This document shows, piece after piece, positions 43,618-48,509 of a stretch of DNA of 48,509 nucleotides. The position numbers were made by a program, and so were the translations under genes. The DNA comes from JAICLL01 sp035252155 (GTDB lineage Bacteria > Planctomycetota > Planctomycetia > Pirellulales > JAICIG01). Position 1 is the first letter of the stretch. Each line of letters starts with the position of its first letter. The stretch is taken from positions 1 to 48,509 of the forward strand of contig DATFDL010000646.1 of NCBI GenBank assembly GCA_035252155.1, read 5' to 3'. The notes under the pieces were generated by a model. That model was not told the origin of the DNA. It made no database searches and saw only the letters and a list, made by a program, of their open reading frames with translations.

Positions 43618-45057
43618 ATGCTCGTTCGTCGGTTCGCGGTCAGTGCGGCAACACGCTGGCTCGTCGGTTTGGCGTTTTTGCTGTATTTGGGGCTGCTCGA
43701 CGGGGCCGATTTGCGGGCCGGGGAACAGGCCGCTCCCGAGGCCGATTCGCCGTCGAAAAACAAGCCCGCCTCGCCGGAAGATGCCGAGTACTATGAACTC
43801 TTCAAGACGCTGGCCGACACCATTGACCAGGTCGATCGCAACTATGTCAAGGACGTCAGCCGCCGCGAGCTGATGGAGGCCGCCATTCGCGGCGTGCTGA
43901 GCAAGCTCGATCCCTACTCGAACTATATCGGCCCGGACGACGTCAACCGGTTTAAGGTGACCGTCGAAAATCAGTTTACGGGCGTCGGCATTCAGGTCGA
44001 GCTGCGGCGCGGAATGCTGACCGTGATCACGCCGATCGTCGGCAGCCCGGCCTACAAGGCAGGTGTGCAGGCCGGCGACGTCATTACCGACATCGAAGGC
44101 AAAAGCACCGAAGGCATCGACCTGGACGAAGCGGTGCGGCGGCTGAAGGGCGAACCGGGTTCGAGTGTTACGTTCACGGTGCAGCATCCCGGCGGCGCGG
44201 GGCTGGAAAAGCTGACGGTCACGCGCGAGCTGATTCAGATGGAAAGCATCCGCGGCGACACGCGCAACGACCGCGACGAGTGGAACTTCATGCTCGACGC
44301 CGATAAAAAGATCGGCTATGTCCGCGTGCTGTCGTTCGGCCGCGAGACGCAGCGAGAGCTGAAAAAAGCGCTGGAGCAGTTGAAAAAAGACAAATTCCGC
44401 GGGCTGGTGCTCGATTTGCGTTTCAATCCGGGCGGGCTGCTGAGTTCGGCCATCGAGGTGGCCGACATGTTCCTGACCGAGGGCGAGATCGTCAGCACCT
44501 CGGGACGCAACAGCCCCAAACGGTCGTGGAGCGCCCACAAGTTCGACACGTATGAGGGTTTTCCGATGGTGGTGCTGGTCAACCGGGCCAGCGCCAGCGC
44601 CAGCGAGATCGTCTCGGCGTCGCTGCAAGACCACAAGCGGGCGATCGTCGTGGGCGAGCGCACCTGGGGCAAGGGCAGCGTGCAGACGGTGGTCGATCTC
44701 GAAGGGGGCAAAAGCATGTTGAAGCTGACCACGGCCAGCTACGTGCGGCCCAACGGTCACAACATCCACCGCTTTCCCGACGCCAAGGAGAGCGACGAGT
44801 GGGGCGTGATGCCCGACACCGGGTATGAACTGAAGCTCAACGACCGCGAGTTTTTGCAGTTGCAGCTTTACCGCCGCGACCGCGACATTCTGACGGTGAA
44901 TCACGTCGCGGGGCAGGCAACAGCGGCGACCGACGCCAGCAAAGCGCCCCCTCCGGCCGAGGCCTCGAACGGCCAACCGAGCACGTCCGGTTTTGTCGAT
45001 CGTCAGTTGCAGAAGGCAGTCGATTATCTCAGCTCCGAGCTGGCCAAAGCTCAATAG
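43618..45057 (+). CDS. C-terminal processing peptidase (S41 family)
   Basis: 479 residues. GGGAGG (43605-43610) sets ATG 43618. Signal peptide or anchor (WLVGLAFLLYLGLLDGADLRA), a helical N-terminal part, PDZ domain about 105-190 (VGIQVELRRGMLTVITPIVG), then the protease with VLDLRFNPGGLLSSAIEVAD, the catalytic Ser in RASASASEIVSAS and the catalytic Lys in GERTWGKGSVQ. All catalytic residues intact. Expected to degrade or trim exported proteins at their C-termini. A Pro/Ala linker and helix end the protein. Confidence 0.96.
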   Translation: MLVRRFAVSAATRWLVGLAFLLYLGLLDGADLRAGEQAAPEADSPSKNKPASPEDAEYYELFKTLADTIDQVDRNYVKDVSRRELMEAAIRGVLSKLDPYSNYIGPDDVNRFKVTVENQFTGVGIQVELRRGMLTVITPIVGSPAYKAGVQAGDVITDIEGKSTEGIDLDEAVRRLKGEPGSSVTFTVQHPGGAGLEKLTVTRELIQMESIRGDTRNDRDEWNFMLDADKKIGYVRVLSFGRETQRELKKALEQLKKDKFRGLVLDLRFNPGGLLSSAIEVADMFLTEGEIVSTSGRNSPKRSWSAHKFDTYEGFPMVVLVNRASASASEIVSASLQDHKRAIVVGERTWGKGSVQTVVDLEGGKSMLKLTTASYVRPNGHNIHRFPDAKESDEWGVMPDTGYELKLNDREFLQLQLYRRDRDILTVNHVAGQATAATDASKAPPPAEASNGQPSTSGFVDRQLQKAVDYLSSELAKAQ

Positions 45058-45142
45058 CGCGGCTCGTTGCTTTTTTCATCGCGATGAAGGGTGGCCTTCC
45101 GGGCCTCATGGTCGCCTTTCACTACGGCTAATTGCGACGATG

Positions 45143-45970
45143 CTAGCCTTCATGTGATTTCTTGCCACGCCAAAATCTGACGGTCGCCACTGCGAACAGC
45201 GACTCGATCAGCACGGTTGTCGGAATCGAAAACAGGTCTTCCCAGAGCACTCCGATCGGGGTCTGGCGTAGGGCGCGCAGCGCGTCCCAGAACCAGCTTG
45301 CGCTCAGATAACTTTGCATGACGAAGCCCAATCCACAGACCACCGCCAGTGTGACGACATACCGCGCCGCCTCGCGGGCGGGCTGGCGGCGCGGGCGATG
45401 GTCTGGCCCGGCCAACATTCCGAGCGCGACCAATAGGCTCAGTTGTGAACCTTCAGCAAGCAGGAAGAGCGCATCGGTGGACGTCCTCGATGCCAGAAAC
45501 CATTGGATACAGACGATCGAGACGCCGATCGCGGTGGTGAAGAGCAACAGATCTCTGGTGGTGAACTGCCAGCGACCCGCGGTGGCCTGTTGCTCGGCCC
45601 GGCGGCGCTGTGACGCCTCGACCGCCATCGTCAACAGCAACGTGGCGCCGCACGCCACAAGCACATAAACGGCCAACCAATACGTCGAATACTTGGGGTG
45701 CCGGACCGCCAGCAGAATCCAACTGAGCAGCCCGCCCAGCACGGCGACGGCTGCCCGTCGCGGCCAGGCCGCCCCGCTCAGGGCGGCCCAGACCGCCAGC
45801 ATACCGGCCTCGCTGAACGTCACCACTCGAAACACGTTTCGGGCGGCCCAATCGTCGGGCCGTGCCATACTGAAGCCAAAAGCCGCCAGCGGCGCGGCGA
45901 CGTGGGCCGCGATCAGCAACGCCAATGCTACACGTTTGCCGACGACGTCGGTTGACATCGCGTTGTTCAA
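45143..45970 (-). CDS. Integral membrane protein of unknown function
   Basis: 275 residues with about seven hydrophobic segments. Contains WQFTTRDLLLFTTAIGVSIV, a form of the R-x-S/T-x-RDLL motif often seen in planctomycete membrane proteins. TTG 45970 has a well-spaced GAGG ahead; ATG 45958 is an alternative. It follows the secretin-module genes in the same direction, starting 7 bp after the stop of the preceding gene, so it likely belongs to that operon. No enzyme motif. Confidence 0.7.
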   Translation of the reverse strand: MNNAMSTDVVGKRVALALLIAAHVAAPLAAFGFSMARPDDWAARNVFRVVTFSEAGMLAVWAALSGAAWPRRAAVAVLGGLLSWILLAVRHPKYSTYWLAVYVLVACGATLLLTMAVEASQRRRAEQQATAGRWQFTTRDLLLFTTAIGVSIVCIQWFLASRTSTDALFLLAEGSQLSLLVALGMLAGPDHRPRRQPAREAARYVVTLAVVCGLGFVMQSYLSASWFWDALRALRQTPIGVLWEDLFSIPTTVLIESLFAVATVRFWRGKKSHEG

Positions 45971-45977
45971 GGCGGCC

Positions 45978-46751
45978 TCAATTCCGCGAGGTCTCAGCGG
46001 TTCGCGCCCCGCGCAGGTCGGTCAAAAGCCGCTCGATTTCTCGATGAATCTGCCAGGTCTGCGCGACGACCAAGGCCCCGCTATTAGGATATTCACTGAT
46101 CGTGCCCGGCCCACGCTGATGGGCGCACTGCCATGAGTCCGACGCGATATTGGTGCGAATGACATCGGCGAGCAACTGATAGTCGTTGGCCCGCTCTCGT
46201 CCGCCGCGCGGTGCGCCACCGGCAGATTTCGCCAAGTCGGAGACCGGGTAGACCTTCACGGTCAGCATGTTCTCGGCGACGGTTTGAGTGGTGATCAGCA
46301 GCACTTCGTCGTGGATCAGGTAGGTGCAGTCCAGTTGGCCCAAGATCAGATCGAGCGCCGAGTCGAGCGTGATGCCTTTGATATTGCGCGTGACGGGCGT
46401 GTCGCTGCCCTGCCCAGCGTCTTCGAGAGCCCGCTTGTCGAGCTGAATCTCGATACCATGCCGTTCCTTGAGAAAGTCGATCACGTCTTGCAGAGGCTGG
46501 CCCGTGAAATCGACTTCGGTCGGTTCGTCGAGCGCCGCCAGGATTTTGACTTCGTTCGACCGCTTTCGATCGACGGCGAATGGCCCCTGATCGAAGGGGC
46601 CCGCCGGCTCGCCTGCTTTCTGGGCCGTTGCTCCGCCCAACGGCGGCTGGTTCTGCTGCCCGACGGCCAACGGCCCGCCTAAGGCGACCCATCCCAGCAG
46701 TGCCACCAAACTCAAGAATGCGCCCCGCGTGAACCAAACATGCGTTGTCAT
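45978..46751 (-). CDS. Secreted protein with secretin-like STN module
   Basis: 257 residues. ATG 46751 is preceded by AAAGGAG and overlaps the stop of the preceding open frame (ATGA). Signal peptide or N-terminal helix FLSLVALLGWVALGGPLAV. One module: STN/N0-like DFTGQPLQDVIDFLKERHGI, LDLILGQLDCTYLIHDEVLL, then NMLTVKVYPVSDL and a second part with SDSWQCAHQRGPGTISEYPN, GALVVAQTWQIHREIERLL. The same module is repeated in the larger protein upstream. The fold resembles the N-domains of secretins, but there is no secretin pore. Probably a periplasmic protein of a planctomycete-specific family; role unknown. Confidence 0.78.
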   Translation of the reverse strand: MTTHVWFTRGAFLSLVALLGWVALGGPLAVGQQNQPPLGGATAQKAGEPAGPFDQGPFAVDRKRSNEVKILAALDEPTEVDFTGQPLQDVIDFLKERHGIEIQLDKRALEDAGQGSDTPVTRNIKGITLDSALDLILGQLDCTYLIHDEVLLITTQTVAENMLTVKVYPVSDLAKSAGGAPRGGRERANDYQLLADVIRTNIASDSWQCAHQRGPGTISEYPNSGALVVAQTWQIHREIERLLTDLRGARTAETSRN

Positions 46752-46999
46752 TGGAACTCTCCTTTCTCGGTTGCCAGGTTTCGCGCCCCGCGTAGTGCCT
46801 CTAAAAAACGCTCGACCCGCCCGATGCCATCGTAGACATCACGCTCCGCGTGAGGTTGACGCCAGAGGCGCCTGGTGAACCGTGCGACGGCCGGCCACAA
46901 GGGCTGGGACGACCATGCGGCGATTGGCCGGGGCATCGCTGAGGCTCTGCCCCAGCCACCGATTTCTAGCTTCAAAGAGCCGGACATCATGCGGAGCAT
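46748..46999 (-). CDS. Small open frame between the two secretin-module genes
   Basis: 84 residues from ATG 46999. Its stop shares four bases with the next ATG (ATGA), suggesting coupling. The C-terminal IGRVERFLEALRGARNLATE resembles the module end EIERLLTDLRGARTAETSRN of the downstream protein, so this may be a remnant of a third module. The middle (SSQPLWPAV) derives from the CCCTTGTGGCCGG repeat also found in tex. Either a small gene or a decayed piece. Confidence 0.4.
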   Translation of the reverse strand: MLRMMSGSLKLEIGGWGRASAMPRPIAAWSSQPLWPAVARFTRRLWRQPHAERDVYDGIGRVERFLEALRGARNLATEKGEFQ

Positions 47000-47021
47000 T
47001 ATGGCGACAATCGCCTCTCCG

Positions 47022-48509
47022 CTAATTATCTGCGTGCTGCGCGGCGGCGGCATCACGCAAGGCCCGCAAGTGCTGGGCAATCTCTTCGTGCACCTCCGTC
47101 GTTTGCGAAACCACCAGTGCGCCGAAATTGGCGAACGACTCCATCGCGCCCGGTCCGCCAACGTCTTGCCAGGAGTCGGGCGCCACAGTCGATTGAATCA
47201 ATTGGATAAGTTTGCGGTAATCGAGCGCCGAACGCTCGCCTCCGCCCTCACCCGACCGCACCACGAGGTCGAATACGGGGTAGACTTTGACAACCATCAT
47301 GTTTTCGGCCTCGGTCTTGCTGGTGATCACCAGCACCTCGTCGCGGATCACATAGGTAAGGTCGAGCTCGCCGAGCATCAGCCGCAGGGCCGACCGCAAC
47401 GAAGAAAAGCTGGCGTGGCGCGTGAACGGCGTATCGCTGCCGATGCCGGCATCCTCCAGCGCGCGGCGATCGAGCACGGCCTGAATGCCGTAACGCTCGC
47501 TCAGCATCGCAACCAAATCCGACAACGGCACGTCAGCCAGATCGAACTCCGCGTGGCCGTCGAGCGCCTGCTCGATTTCCGCTTCGCTGCCCGCCGGCCG
47601 CGGCTCGGCCTCTTGCGGCCAGTTGGGCTGCGGGCCGGGCGTCGCCAGCGGCGGCAACAAGGCATTGTGTGAGGCGTCGGCGTTGGGATCCTGCGTGACA
47701 CGGAACGGCACAATTTGCGCTAAGAGCTGGTTGACCTCCGTGTGGATCTCGTCGGTCTGCCGCACCACGAGGGCGCCGGCGGCGGCGCGGGCCACGCCCT
47801 TGCCGCGCGGCTGCCAACTTTCTGGCTCGATCATTTCCGGCAACAACTGCGCGATCTCGGCAGCCCAAGCTTCGGCCCGTGCAGCGTCGAACATCAGCGG
47901 AGTGCTCGGTTGCGCTGGCGTTGTCTGCACCGGCTTTGGCGAGCCATCCTGCGGCTGGCCGGCCGGTTCGGGCGGCTGGGCATCGGGTTTAGCCTCGGCG
48001 GCACGTTCGTCGGCCGGCGCAGCTTCGGCATCGTCGGCCTGGTGATTCATCAAGCCCATGCCGCCGCCCATTCCTCCGCCCATTATTCCCATGCCGCCGC
48101 CCATCATCCCCAACCCGCCAAGGCCGAGTCCCGGCGCACCCGGCATCAAGCGATAAACCTTGACGCGCATTTCGGGCACGGCGTCGTCAGCCGGCTGAGC
48201 ACGGCGCGCGATCGCCGCGGCCACCGCGCGTTGCTTGTCGCTGGTCTTACGCAACGTCGCCAACAGCTCGGCGATTTCCTCGTGGACTTCGGTGGTTTGT
48301 GAAATCACCAGCGAATCGCCGTTGCGAAACGAGCTGATCGTACCGGGCCCGCCCACGTCTTGCCATGTGTCGGTTGCAACCGTGCTCTCGATCGCGTGAA
48401 TCAGCATGCGGTAGTCCGCCTCGGTCCGCGCGCTGGGAGCCGGCGGTTGAAAATCCGACTTCGCCACCAGATCGGCCACCGGGTAGATCTGCGTGACCAG
48501 CATGTTTTC
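47022..48509 (-). CDS. Large secretin-module protein (5' end outside window)
   Basis: At least 495 residues; the frame remains open at the right edge (the last codons read ENMLVTQIYP), so the start is missing. Three module copies are visible: the end of a first (YPVADL ... DVGGPGTISSFRN, LVISQTTEVHEEIAELLATL), a partial second (about 205-270, with LVVRQTDEIHTEVNQLLAQI) and a complete third (FDLADVPLSDLVAMLSERYG ... LVVSQTTEVHEEIAQHLRAL). A Gly/Met-rich linker (GLGGLGMMGGGMGIMGGGMG) and a Pro/Gln-rich linker join them. The STN-like parts resemble secretin N-domains. Likely exported. It heads the operon with the smaller module protein and the membrane protein. Confidence 0.8.
   Translation of the reverse strand, partial: ENMLVTQIYPVADLVAKSDFQPPAPSARTEADYRMLIHAIESTVATDTWQDVGGPGTISSFRNGDSLVISQTTEVHEEIAELLATLRKTSDKQRAVAAAIARRAQPADDAVPEMRVKVYRLMPGAPGLGLGGLGMMGGGMGIMGGGMGGGMGLMNHQADDAEAAPADERAAEAKPDAQPPEPAGQPQDGSPKPVQTTPAQPSTPLMFDAARAEAWAAEIAQLLPEMIEPESWQPRGKGVARAAAGALVVRQTDEIHTEVNQLLAQIVPFRVTQDPNADASHNALLPPLATPGPQPNWPQEAEPRPAGSEAEIEQALDGHAEFDLADVPLSDLVAMLSERYGIQAVLDRRALEDAGIGSDTPFTRHASFSSLRSALRLMLGELDLTYVIRDEVLVITSKTEAENMMVVKVYPVFDLVVRSGEGGGERSALDYRKLIQLIQSTVAPDSWQDVGGPGAMESFANFGALVVSQTTEVHEEIAQHLRALRDAAAAQHADN

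Noticed and set aside
43570..45054. Long open frame on the minus strand running opposite the C-terminal processing protease
   Set aside because: The plus strand encodes a complete protease with all motifs; the antisense translation is His/Arg/Leu-rich and matches nothing. Only its 3' part (42817-43569) is a real gene.

Overview
The window is GC-rich bacterial chromosome, most likely from a planctomycete of the Pirellulales type. The evidence is a DUF1559 protein with a type IV pilin-like N-terminus followed by a tiny lipoprotein, secreted proteins built from secretin-like modules, a membrane protein with a WQFTTRDLL motif, and the dispersed palindromic repeats whose antisense translation reads NPKRQRG. 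This assignment is inferred from gene content; there is no rRNA or other marker here. I saw no tRNA, rRNA, CRISPR array, phage or intact insertion sequence.

Layout. 1-4.5 kb: the 3' part of a KefB/YbaL-type cation/proton antiporter, an MpsC-family protein and a PAS-histidine kinase-receiver hybrid with a small coupled gene. 4.8-8.5 kb: a glycan operon (GT4 glycosyltransferase, six-hairpin glycosidase-like protein, GH130 phosphorylase) split by a 263-bp MITE that carries terminal inverted repeats and a 10-bp target duplication. 8.9-13.2 kb: two small unknown proteins, a front-end fatty acid desaturase, an HPP membrane protein and a PL11 rhamnogalacturonan lyase. 13.3-16.2 kb: a membrane histidine kinase and a sigma-54 NtrC-type regulator. 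16.5-20.9 kb: two tandem Rnk/GreA-like proteins, the DUF1559/lipoprotein pair, a lone receiver protein, and a TetR regulator divergent from a VOC protein. 21-24.5 kb: a BNR beta-propeller coupled to a MoaD/ThiS-like protein, a GNAT acetyltransferase and a polysaccharide export protein.

24.7-36.9 kb is mostly housekeeping: PolX, Tex, a metallophosphoesterase, Bcp peroxiredoxin, RsfS, ArgS, a cytochrome P450 and a membrane PIN/TRAM protein. 37-48.5 kb: a transglutaminase-like protein, a UbiA-type DPPR synthase-like enzyme with a DprE1-like oxidoreductase, a YhcH-family protein, a corrinoid-binding-like protein, a degenerate nucleotidyltransferase-like protein, a C-terminal processing protease, and a cluster of secretin-module proteins running off the right edge.

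The most unusual signal is non-coding. Three copies of a two-hairpin leader element (2503-2599, 4659-4761, 8750-8847) each end in a terminator-like stem with a T-run and each lie just upstream of a strong ribosome binding site, in front of the hybrid kinase, the glycan operon and a small unknown gene. This looks like a shared cis-regulatory RNA. A separate multi-stem repeat of about 190 bp occurs twice, each time about 45 bp upstream of a start codon. Other palindromic repeats have entered coding sequence (Tex linker, N-terminus of the export protein, C-terminus of the DprE1-like protein).
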